A DNA stretch of 64,000 bases, from assembly GCA_030147635.1 (NCBI GenBank), contig JASBUZ010000036.1, positions 62,001 through 126,000 of the forward strand, in the 5' to 3' direction. Origin of the DNA: Gammaproteobacteria bacterium (lineage in GTDB: Bacteria > Pseudomonadota > Gammaproteobacteria > Legionellales > Legionellaceae). Numbering within the stretch: the stretch's first letter is position 1; the number at the start of each line of letters is the position of its first letter. Made by a program: the position numbers and the translations under genes. Shown one piece after another: positions 8,250-15,319 of the stretch. A model generated the notes under the pieces. That model was not told where the DNA came from. It did no database searches and saw only the letters and a program-made list of their open reading frames with translations.

Positions 8250-10376
8250 ATGTCAAAAGAACACTCGAAATGCTCTAGTGGATGTAGTCATGGCCACTAT
8301 GATCATACCCATCACCAAGGATGTGATCATCATGAACATGATCATCATCATGAAGACCACTGGCTGAAAGCAACACTTGGTCTCGGTTTCGGCGTGAGCC
8401 TGTTGATCTTATCTTTGGCTGGTATTGCACTATCTATGCCATGGATGCTGGCCTTAACATTCTCTAGCACCGCCTTGACCTTTTATCTTGGTTTTAATAC
8501 CTATAAGTCTGCATTTCAAGCCCTCAGCAAAGGTCAGTGGAACCACGCAACATTATATACCATTAGTACGCTAACCTTGGTGACTTTATCTATTTTAGGG
8601 CTTTTTATCCCAGGACTTGTAGCTCTCGGTGAGTCGGCACCTGTGGTACTTGGTTTCTGGCATCTGGGGGAGGCCATTGAGCATTCTTTAGTGGACAAGC
8701 TTCAGAAAAAACTCGACATCCGAGACTGTTTGCCCAAGCAGGTGAAACGTAATGGGGAGCTGGTATCGGTAGAAGATTTAAAGCCTAGCGATGTCATTGA
8801 AATTGAACCTGGCATGGTGCTTCCTGTCGATGGGATTGTAATGACATCCACGTATTTGCAAACCAGCCGAGTTGATGGTTCACCTAACTCGAAATCTTTT
8901 AATATGGGAGACCTTGTCAAATCTGGGATGCAACTGCCTGAAAATGGAACAGTCATGCAGCTTTGGGTGTCTAAGCCTTATGCCGAGTCGCATTTGTCTT
9001 TGGAAGCAAAAAGAATTCAACAAGGTCATCGAGAAAAAGCACCAATTGAAGTTCTGACGGGGAAAATCTTAAAATACTTTATTCCGACAATACTTGGTAT
9101 TGCAATTTTGTCTGGTGGTTTAATTGCAAGCTTTTTCTCGCCACTTTTAGCGGTACAGTGTGCGACTGCTGTACTCGTGAGCGCATGTCCCTGCGTACTG
9201 AGCTTAATTATCCCAATGGTTGTTAAGATTGCGATGCAAAAAGCAAGCGAGATGGGGGTGCGCATCAAAGATGGCAAGGCGATTCAAGCAGCTGGTGAAG
9301 TTAAGCATGTGGTCTGTGATATGCATGGCACCCTAACTGATGGGGTATCTAAGATCACACAATGCTCATTTTCAGATGAACGTTATGCCGCACACTTGGC
9401 ATTACTTGAAAGCCATGCTAAACACAGTTTTGGTGTTGAGATTAACCGTTATTTGACTAAGCATTACAAACCGAATTTGAGTCAGCTTAAGTTGGAAAAG
9501 CTTAATACAAGTAATCATTCAGGGCTAAAGGCCAAGATTAATGGTGAGACTTTTTTGGTAGGGGATGAAAATATGCTGGCGGCTCATGGCATGAAGTCCC
9601 TTTTATTAGATTTGCCGGAGGCCGAGCATAATCAAATCTATTTTGTGAAAGATGGAGCACTCATTGGTCAAATTGAAATACAGGATAAACTGAGACCAGA
9701 TGCCATATCAATGGCGCGTGCATTAGGTGAACAAGGTATATATTTACATATTGCAACGGGAGGCTCTTTGTCTGCGGCCAAGCAAGTTGCCACGAAACTT
9801 GGTATTCCACATACGCGAATTTATGCGAATAGCTCAGAAGAAAAGCGTTCTAAGGCAGATTACATTAAGTTTTGGCAAGACAAGGGAGATAAGGTGTGTA
9901 TGATTGGAGATGCTGCCAACGATGCACCTGCTATTGCACGGGCCAATCTCGGTATTGCGGTTAAGTCACCTATCTCGGATGGGATAACGGAGCAAGAAGC
10001 AGGGATTGTACTTTCTCAGGGGGCGCTATTTCCTATTGCGCAAACCTTTGAGCTTGCGAAAAAAGCAAATCGTACGGCATTCGTCACGCTCGGTGTTAGC
10101 CTTGGATATAATACCTCGATTACTTTACTTGCTTCGGGATTATTTCTGGCAAGCGGCCTAATCATTAGCCCTGTCATTGGCGTAGCCTTGGCAATGCTCG
10201 AGTCGGTCATTGTTCTTGGTATGCTGTTTGCCTTTAAGGCTTCTAGCGTACAAACCGAAGAGGAGTTTACTAAGGCACAGTCCTCCCCATCGAGCTCATT
10301 TTTTGGCTTTTTCTCATCTGGCCACACTGAGAGCATGAGCTTTGATGCCTCTGGCTATCTTGCGCCTTGCTTATGA
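8250..10376 (+). CDS. His-rich P1B-type ATPase with altered catalytic motifs
   Basis: The start is placed at ATG 8250 (708 residues); a GTG at 8232 is possible but is only 7 bases past the Zur box. The N-terminus is a His/Cys-rich metal-binding tail (about residues 8-38). Membrane helices follow in P1B order, with Cys-Pro-Cys intact at 313-315. Catalytic motifs are altered: the phosphorylation motif DKTGT is Asp-Met-His-Gly-Thr (Asp357 kept), the TGES actuator loop is replaced by Asp-Gly-Ser-Pro, the nucleotide-binding His-Pro is His-Ser, and the TGD motif is Thr-Gly-Gly at 503-505. Gly-Asp-x-x-Asn-Asp at 553 is kept. Intact relatives export or import Zn, Cd or Cu. Here transport may be slow, lost or replaced by a sensing or chaperone role. 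The Zur box predicts induction at low zinc, which would favour a zinc-acquisition function over export. Confidence 0.8.
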   Translation: MSKEHSKCSSGCSHGHYDHTHHQGCDHHEHDHHHEDHWLKATLGLGFGVSLLILSLAGIALSMPWMLALTFSSTALTFYLGFNTYKSAFQALSKGQWNHATLYTISTLTLVTLSILGLFIPGLVALGESAPVVLGFWHLGEAIEHSLVDKLQKKLDIRDCLPKQVKRNGELVSVEDLKPSDVIEIEPGMVLPVDGIVMTSTYLQTSRVDGSPNSKSFNMGDLVKSGMQLPENGTVMQLWVSKPYAESHLSLEAKRIQQGHREKAPIEVLTGKILKYFIPTILGIAILSGGLIASFFSPLLAVQCATAVLVSACPCVLSLIIPMVVKIAMQKASEMGVRIKDGKAIQAAGEVKHVVCDMHGTLTDGVSKITQCSFSDERYAAHLALLESHAKHSFGVEINRYLTKHYKPNLSQLKLEKLNTSNHSGLKAKINGETFLVGDENMLAAHGMKSLLLDLPEAEHNQIYFVKDGALIGQIEIQDKLRPDAISMARALGEQGIYLHIATGGSLSAAKQVATKLGIPHTRIYANSSEEKRSKADYIKFWQDKGDKVCMIGDAANDAPAIARANLGIAVKSPISDGITEQEAGIVLSQGALFPIAQTFELAKKANRTAFVTLGVSLGYNTSITLLASGLFLASGLIISPVIGVALAMLESVIVLGMLFAFKASSVQTEEEFTKAQSSPSSSFFGFFSSGHTESMSFDASGYLAPCL

Positions 10377-10685
10377 GACTATAGAAACCTTTTACCCCTC
10401 TCATGTGCTTGTCTTGTATCTGTTTTTTTGATGGGAGCCGCGAAAAGAGATTATTTCGGCCTGAAAGTTGCCTCGTGCCCTGAGAAAGGTTCCTGACAGT
10501 GCTCGTATACCTTTCCGCTGATAAATGTCCATGGCTATCTTTATAGTAGATTTAGTTTGACCTGGTATTTGTCGTCTTTTTATTGTTTTCCATAAAGTGG
10601 AACTTTTCCTTTCTTTTTCCGGAATTAATAAAAAGAAAACAGACTTGATAATCATATATAAAGCCCCCCGCATGCCCTTAAAGCC
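10377..10685. other. Intergenic stretch without a convincing gene
   Basis: This is 309 bases between the convergent ATPase gene and the leftward gene ending at 10686. A 90-codon leftward frame exists (10401-10673), but it has no recognisable domain, no good ribosome site and an odd composition. Around 10611-10639 there is a 9-base A/T stem (TTTCTTTTT with AAAAAGAAA), too weak to call a terminator. No RNA gene was recognised. Confidence 0.5.
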
Positions 10686-11870
10686 TTACGGTGAGCGAAG
10701 GGATGTTCTTGGGTTTGAAGCTGCGAGTTTTTCTGCCGCTTGCTCACAAAAGCGTTCATTGTGTGCCAGCAGGTCTGTTTGAAGTTTTGGAAGATACGTC
10801 CCGGCAGGCCTTTCTTTTAATATTTCGATCGTACAATCAGAGCCAAAGATGGGATGTTTAATTTCATAGCCTGTGTCACAAGAGGTAACTTCTAGTAGAG
10901 AATATTTGCCCTCGGGTTTTAAGTCTGCTTGACTGGCTTTGGTCAACGTGCCCTCCCCCAATGGTAGACCTGTGGCTTTATGCACGGACACGTTAGGATC
11001 TGCCTGTATAACACAGTTAGAGACTGATTGGGTTTCTCGTTGGGTCACGGAATTTGAGGTAATACAATGCTCTACCTGTTCAGGCAGTAGCTCAGCTGGA
11101 TCAGCCTCTCTTAATCGTCGAGCGATAAGTGCTCTTGCACGAGAAGCGGTATGATCGCTGCAGATATCAATGACCTGAGTGAATTGTGCACCGCTTGTTG
11201 TCGAACATTCAAATATGCCTGCCATAGGGATAGCTTCCCCTGTTTCTGAAAACGATGCTTCTGCGTGAAAGCTAACCTGATGTCCTCTTTTTTGTTGTGA
11301 AAAGGCCTCTTTACCATAATCTATATCTATTCCATAAGCCGTATTTTTAGCAAACAAATGGGGCGTTGAAGGATTTCCTCCTTCAAGGTAGAGGACCATA
11401 TTAACGACCTTGCCTGATGTATCATCCCGTACAGCAAATGAACTTAGCATGATGTGTGCATTGGGCTCTAATTCAAGCTCCAAAATCTCTGAAAGTAGTG
11501 CTTTAAACTGTTTCATACTTAAAGGATGTTCTGTATACAGAGAAAACTCATTCATTAAAAGTCGTGTGATATGGTTTTGCTTATCTGCTTTCAACTGATA
11601 GTGTTTATTCTTTGTTATTTCACAATTGTTTGCTCGGTGCTCTTCATTTGTTAGCTTAAAAAGAAACTGAATATGCTCACGCAGGCGAACTCTAGCACTT
11701 TCTCCATAAATGTTATTGTGTACGCGGGCTTCACCAGTACTGAATGCTTTAGGTGTGGTGAGGACAAGATCTCTTATGAAGACAGGTGCATTCATCTGCT
11801 CACTCTTCGCGTCTTGTCTCTTTCCTAATATGCTCTCATATCTTTTTTTGAAGGTTTTTTCATGAGGCAT
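10686..11870 (-). CDS. Unknown protein, tandem paralogue A (possibly nitrilase-like)
   Basis: The protein has 394 residues with no signal peptide and no membrane segment. By eye it is about two thirds identical to the next gene (11918-13084) over almost its full length. Both copies keep Tyr-Thr-Glu-His-Pro-Leu, a later Phe-Ala-Lys-Asn-Thr-Ala, and Asp-Ile-Cys-Ser-Asp-His. A conserved Glu, Lys and Cys in that order, the last in an Ile-Cys-x-Asp setting, recalls the Glu-Lys-Cys triad of C-N hydrolases (nitrilases). The spacing is not standard, so this is a hypothesis. A GAGAG ribosome site precedes the ATG. The gene follows its paralogue by 47 bases on the same strand. Both could be secreted effectors, but nothing in the sequence proves export. 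Confidence 0.6.
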   Translation of the reverse strand: MPHEKTFKKRYESILGKRQDAKSEQMNAPVFIRDLVLTTPKAFSTGEARVHNNIYGESARVRLREHIQFLFKLTNEEHRANNCEITKNKHYQLKADKQNHITRLLMNEFSLYTEHPLSMKQFKALLSEILELELEPNAHIMLSSFAVRDDTSGKVVNMVLYLEGGNPSTPHLFAKNTAYGIDIDYGKEAFSQQKRGHQVSFHAEASFSETGEAIPMAGIFECSTTSGAQFTQVIDICSDHTASRARALIARRLREADPAELLPEQVEHCITSNSVTQRETQSVSNCVIQADPNVSVHKATGLPLGEGTLTKASQADLKPEGKYSLLEVTSCDTGYEIKHPIFGSDCTIEILKERPAGTYLPKLQTDLLAHNERFCEQAAEKLAASNPRTSLRSP

Positions 11871-11917
11871 AAGCTCTCACATAGAGTTATTTGTGAACTA
11901 CTATCTGTCAGTATAGA

Positions 11918-13084
11918 CTAGGATGGGTATTTGGGGTTGGAGTGATAGAGTTTTTCAGTTTTTTGCGCGAGAAATCGCTCATTGTGTGCGAGTAGCTCCG
12001 ATTGTAATTCTGGAGCATAGTGGCCTGCCTGTCTTGCTTCCAATATTTCGATGTGGCAATCGGAGCCAAAGATAGGGTTCTTAATTTCATAGCCTGTGTC
12101 ACAAGTATTAATTTCTAGCAGGGAATATTGATCACTGGACTTCAAGCGAGCTTTACTGTCGTCTGTCAGGGTTCCTCGATTTAGTGGTAAGCCGGTTGCT
12201 TCATGTACTGATACGATAGGATCTGCTTGTATGACACAGTCAGTGATTGAGTGCTTTTTTTGCTGTGTAACAGAGTTGGAGCTAATGCAATGCTCTATTT
12301 GTTCGGGTAACAGTTCAGCTGGAACTGGCGCTCTTAATCGGCGGTAAGCTAGTACTTTTGCATGAGCCGAGGCATGGTCACTACAAATATCAATTGCTTG
12401 AGTATAAGTTGCACCACCTACGGTTGAGCACTCAAATATACCAGCCATTGGAACAGATTCCCCTGTTGCCGCAATGGAAGCTTCTGCATGAAAGCTGACT
12501 TGATATCCTCTTTTTTGCTGTGAAAAGGCCTCTTCGCCATAGTCCAGCTCTTTTGAATGTGCTGTATTTTTAGCAAACGAGTGAAGCGTTGGTGGACTTC
12601 CTCCTTCAAGATAAAGTGCCATATTCACAATTTTGCCTGATTTATCTTTTACGGCAAACGAACTTAAAAGCACATGCACATTGGGGTCTAAGTCGAATGT
12701 TAAGATGTCTGAGATTAGAGCTTCAAAGTGAGCCATGGGTAGGGGGTGTTCGGTATAAAAAGAAAATTCATTGGTTAGAAGTCGAGTGATATGATTTTCT
12801 CTATTGTTTTTAGGGCGATACGTGTTATCGGCAAGCAGTACACAATCGTTTGCTCGATGCTCTTCGTTTGCTAAATTGCAAAGAAATCGAATGTGATCGC
12901 GTAAGCGAGTGTTAGCCTTTTCTCCATAAATATTATTGTGTGTTTGTGCCTCACCGGTGCCTCCTGCTTTGGGTGTGGTCACAACTAAATCGCGAATAAA
13001 AACAGTGGCATTTAGTTGCTCAAGTTGATTGGCTTGTCGGCTGGAAAATATGCTGTGATTTCGTTTTGTTGATTTGTATCCCAT
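11918..13084 (-). CDS. Unknown protein, tandem paralogue B (possibly nitrilase-like)
   Basis: The ATG complementary to 13082-13084 is preferred over a TTG six bases upstream; this gives 388 residues. It is the upstream member of the duplicated pair described for 10686-11870. The core from the Val-Phe-Ile-Arg-Asp-Leu-Val motif to the C-terminal Leu-Leu-Ala-His-Asn-Glu-Arg-Phe motif aligns with only one or two single-residue gaps. Divergence is highest in the first 25 residues and the last 15. The candidate triad residues Glu (in Tyr-Thr-Glu-His-Pro), Lys (Ala-Lys-Asn-Thr) and Cys (Ile-Cys-Ser-Asp-His) are all retained, as expected if they matter. No function can be assigned. Confidence 0.6.
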   Translation of the reverse strand: MGYKSTKRNHSIFSSRQANQLEQLNATVFIRDLVVTTPKAGGTGEAQTHNNIYGEKANTRLRDHIRFLCNLANEEHRANDCVLLADNTYRPKNNRENHITRLLTNEFSFYTEHPLPMAHFEALISDILTFDLDPNVHVLLSSFAVKDKSGKIVNMALYLEGGSPPTLHSFAKNTAHSKELDYGEEAFSQQKRGYQVSFHAEASIAATGESVPMAGIFECSTVGGATYTQAIDICSDHASAHAKVLAYRRLRAPVPAELLPEQIEHCISSNSVTQQKKHSITDCVIQADPIVSVHEATGLPLNRGTLTDDSKARLKSSDQYSLLEINTCDTGYEIKNPIFGSDCHIEILEARQAGHYAPELQSELLAHNERFLAQKTEKLYHSNPKYPS

Positions 13085-13199
13085 GAGCAAAATATTTTAA
13101 AATGCTAAAAAGTTTTTTAATTATACTTAAAGTTCATTATGTATTCAAATTGAGATCTAGACCCTGAGATCTACACATGAGCTGCACAACCACGCTGAA

Positions 13200-13388
13200 T
13201 TAAACTGTATCTTGCGTCATCGTAACATAATGTTTAAACCTTTGGGAGCATTTCACCATCCTAATCCACGATAATTTAAATCTCTTCCCACAACTTCTGC
13301 AGGGTATGCTTTTTTTGCGTATGCAGATGAAGATATAGTTGCTATTACAATACTTACGCTTAATTTTATTAGTTTTTTTACATTTCAT
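13200..13388 (-). CDS. Small zinc-ribbon-like ORF, possible transposase relic
   Basis: This is a 62-residue, strongly basic frame starting at the ATG complementary to 13386-13388, just outside the left end of the IS element. It contains Tyr-Cys-Asn-Ser-Asn and later Pro-Cys-Arg-Ser-Cys-Gly-Lys-Arg-Phe. The second block looks like the CxxCGxxF end of the zinc ribbon in IS1/InsA-like transposases, while the first CxxC is incomplete. It could be a decayed insertion-sequence fragment or chance. The surrounding 13091-13395 stretch is A/T rich and shows nothing else convincing; a 7-base GAGATCT repeat occurs twice near 13152-13172. Confidence 0.3.
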   Translation of the reverse strand: MKCKKTNKIKRKYCNSNYIFICIRKKSIPCRSCGKRFKLSWIRMVKCSQRFKHYVTMTQDTV

Positions 13389-13395
13389 CTTTTTA

Positions 13396-13454
13396 GGGCC
13401 TGTTGACATTTGCCCCCCAGCGCCGACGTGCTGCGGCTTGACCGCAGCATCCAG
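13396..13454. repeat. Left terminal inverted repeat with internal hairpin
   Basis: This is the left 59-base arm. It differs from the right arm by one indel in a run of C and one substitution next to it. Inside it, 13429-13449 folds into an 8-base stem (TGCTGCGG with CCGCAGCA) around a CTTGA loop. The same hairpin occurs in the right arm, so each end can fold on its own, resembling REP-like or subterminal palindromes. Confidence 0.85.
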
Positions 13455-13556
13455 CTTTAAATTTCGAGAAATTTATGAATTTTTAGAATAGTACATGACG
13501 TTGTAGAAGCAAACTCGTAGAATCATGGTTCCTAAGCCAAATTAAACGAGTTTGCA

Positions 13557-14306
13557 GTGGCTCGACTTATGCTCAATGATGAGTTTTGGTCGAAGCTCAA
13601 GGAGATCATGCTTCAACATGGCATTTATGACAAGCCCAATCTACGGAAAATGGTAGAAGGGATGCTATATAGGATGCGAGTTGGCTGTCCTTGGCGAGAC
13701 CTACCAGCAGAGTTTGGAAGCTGGAGCACAATCTATCAAAAATTTAACCGGTGGTCATCAAGTAATAAATTGATGAAAATATTCAAAGCACTTGTGCAAG
13801 CGCCTGATCTTGAGTGGGAGTTTATTGATGGGAGCATAGTAAAGTCACATCAACACAGCACAGGTGCTGCACCCAAGGAAAATCAAGCGATAGGAAAATC
13901 CAAGGGCGGTAATACAACGAAGATTCATATGGCTGTTGATGCTTACGGTTTGCCCATTGACTTTGAGTTAACAGGAGGAGAAGTTCACGACTGTAAAAAT
14001 GCATCAGAATTTATCGAAAAATTACCTGTTCCAACCTATACAATCGCAGACAAGGGTTATGACAGCGAAGAGGTACGGGATACCATACGGAAAAGAGGCT
14101 CTATCCCTGTTATCCCAAGGAAGAACAACTCTAAAATAGGTAACGCAGATATGGACTGGTGTCTCTACAAATATAGGCACTTGATCGAAAATTTGTTTGC
14201 AAGAATAAAGCATTTTCGAGCAGTTGCCACGAGGTTTGACAAATTAAAACGCAACTATGCCTCTGTTATTGCTATGGCATGTACGTTTTTGTGGCTACCC
14301 TTGTAA
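13557..14306 (+). CDS. IS5-family (IS427-like) DDE transposase
   Basis: The protein has 249 residues from a GTG at 13557; an ATG four codons later is the alternative. The N-terminal part has the Arg-x-Gly-Cys-Pro-Trp-Arg-Asp-Leu-Pro block typical of the DUF4096 domain of IS5 transposases. Catalytic residues are seen at Asp91 (Phe-Ile-Asp-Gly-Ser), Asp165 (Ala-Asp-Lys-Gly-Tyr-Asp) and Glu211 (His-Leu-Ile-Glu-Asn). It is a single uninterrupted frame, whereas many IS427-group members use two frames and a frameshift. The gene appears intact and probably active. An 8-base inverted repeat (AAACTCGT/ACGAGTTT, about 13511 and 13546) brackets its start region and might limit read-in translation. Confidence 0.92.
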   Translation: MARLMLNDEFWSKLKEIMLQHGIYDKPNLRKMVEGMLYRMRVGCPWRDLPAEFGSWSTIYQKFNRWSSSNKLMKIFKALVQAPDLEWEFIDGSIVKSHQHSTGAAPKENQAIGKSKGGNTTKIHMAVDAYGLPIDFELTGGEVHDCKNASEFIEKLPVPTYTIADKGYDSEEVRDTIRKRGSIPVIPRKNNSKIGNADMDWCLYKYRHLIENLFARIKHFRAVATRFDKLKRNYASVIAMACTFLWLPL

Positions 14307-14360
14307 AGGCGTTTGCGGTATCATCCTTCTGTCCAACATACAGCTTTTCAAGGAAGAATG

Positions 14361-14654
14361 ATGCCAAGCTTATCTTATGTCTATATTCTTGCAAGTCAGC
14401 GCAATGGCACACTTTATGTAGGTTCCACATCAGATATTATTAGGCGAGTTTGGGAACATAAAAATGAGGTTATCCCTTCTTTTACCTCGAAATATCGTGT
14501 CCATATGCTTGTCTATTACGAAACACACGAATTGTATATTGAGGCTGCTCGCCGAGAAAAGAGATTTAAAAATTGGCCAAGAAAATGGAAGTTAGATTTA
14601 ATAGAACGTATGAATCCAACTTGGTGTGATTTATATAAGGACATTTGTTGTTAA
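14361..14654 (+). CDS. GIY-YIG nuclease-domain protein (YhbQ/UPF0213-like), IS passenger
   Basis: The start is put at ATG 14361 because an AGGAAG ribosome site at 14351-14356 is well spaced for it; another ATG three bases earlier and a TTG at 14313 also lie in frame. The product has 97 residues. It begins Tyr-Val-Tyr-Ile-Leu and continues to Leu-Tyr-Val-Gly, the GIY and YIG strands, followed by a conserved Arg-x-x-x-His helix and Tyr-Tyr-Glu. Small stand-alone GIY-YIG proteins bind or nick DNA; cellular roles are mostly unknown. It lies between the transposase and the right repeat, so it moves with the element. It might assist transposition or be a trapped passenger. Confidence 0.85.
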   Translation: MPSLSYVYILASQRNGTLYVGSTSDIIRRVWEHKNEVIPSFTSKYRVHMLVYYETHELYIEAARREKRFKNWPRKWKLDLIERMNPTWCDLYKDICC

Positions 14655-14664
14655 TTAGTTTCTC

Positions 14665-14722
14665 CTGGATGCTGCGGTCAAGCCGCAGCACGTCGGCGGT
14701 GGGGGCAAATGTCAACAGGCCC
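14665..14722. repeat. Right terminal inverted repeat with internal hairpin
   Basis: This 58-base arm is the reverse complement of 13396-13454 apart from one indel and one mismatch. It starts 10 bases after the GIY-YIG stop codon and ends at the TA flank 14723-14724. The same 8-base-stem hairpin lies within it (about 14670-14690) and could act as a terminator-like structure for the passenger gene, although no T-run follows. Confidence 0.85.
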
Positions 14723-14756
14723 TAGTTCCGTCTATTAAATGAATGGTTGTAGTAAG

Positions 14757-15095
14757 CTATTTTTTGTCTTTGGAGTTAAACATACTGCTGATACATGTGT
14801 GAGCGATAGAAAATAACACGTGAGTTATCAGAAGGGCACATGTCATAAGATAAAAAGTGTCAACACTACCTAAGTATGGGATGGGTGTGTAGTGAGGGAA
14901 AAATCTTCCCAAAGAAATAAATATTAGAAGTAATAGTGAAAACATGATGGTGTATGTTTTATGGTTTTTTATTAATTGAGCTGTTGCTGAAAATATTGCG
15001 GAAAAAACTAGGCCATACAAAGTGAAAAAGTAAACAATAAACGACCAAGAGTAGCCGTTTAATCTTTTAAAGTTAATTCGATGTGGTTGGCTCAT
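14757..15095 (-). CDS. Hypothetical membrane protein
   Basis: The product has 112 residues with three hydrophobic segments, at about residues 17-40, 49-66 and 79-102, and short basic termini. I recognise no family. It is placed between the IS element and the tRNA gene, transcribed leftward toward the IS. A gene next to the element could have been cut by it, but this frame has its own start and stop outside the repeats. Composition (A/T rich) differs a little from the housekeeping genes, so recent acquisition is possible. Confidence 0.5.
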   Translation of the reverse strand: MSQPHRINFKRLNGYSWSFIVYFFTLYGLVFSAIFSATAQLIKNHKTYTIMFSLLLLIFISLGRFFPHYTPIPYLGSVDTFYLMTCALLITHVLFSIAHTCISSMFNSKDKK

Positions 15096-15196
15096 GAGCT
15101 AGTCTTTTACTATGTAAGAGTCCAATAAATTGTCTACATTACGTCTACATGAGTTTTTTGAATTTTTCTAAAATCTTCATAAGTGCTTGATTTTAT

Positions 15197-15273
<77 letters not shown>

Positions 15274-15319
15274 GAAAAAGCAAACTGATTATAAGCGTTC
15301 TTTCGCTTAAAGGCTATGG

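Larger units (their letters stand above)
13396..14722. mobile_element. IS5-family insertion element carrying a GIY-YIG passenger gene
   Basis: The element is 1327 bases bounded by near-perfect 58-59-base inverted repeats that begin GGGCCTGTTGACATTTG. The dinucleotide TA flanks both ends (13394-13395 and 14723-14724), fitting the short TA target duplication made by IS427-like members of the IS5 family. It holds an intact DDE transposase and, downstream on the same strand, a GIY-YIG nuclease-domain gene before the right repeat. Ordinary IS427-type elements are about 800-900 bases with only the transposase, so the extra gene makes this an unusual passenger-bearing version. The nearly identical repeats suggest fairly recent insertion. 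Confidence 0.8.

Noticed and set aside
10611..10639. A/T stem TTTCTTTTT/AAAAAGAAA as a terminator
   Set aside because: Stem has almost no G/C pair and no oriented T-run after it.
10401..10673. 90-codon leftward frame in the gap after the P-type ATPase
   Set aside because: No ribosome site, no recognisable motif and biased composition; treated as intergenic.
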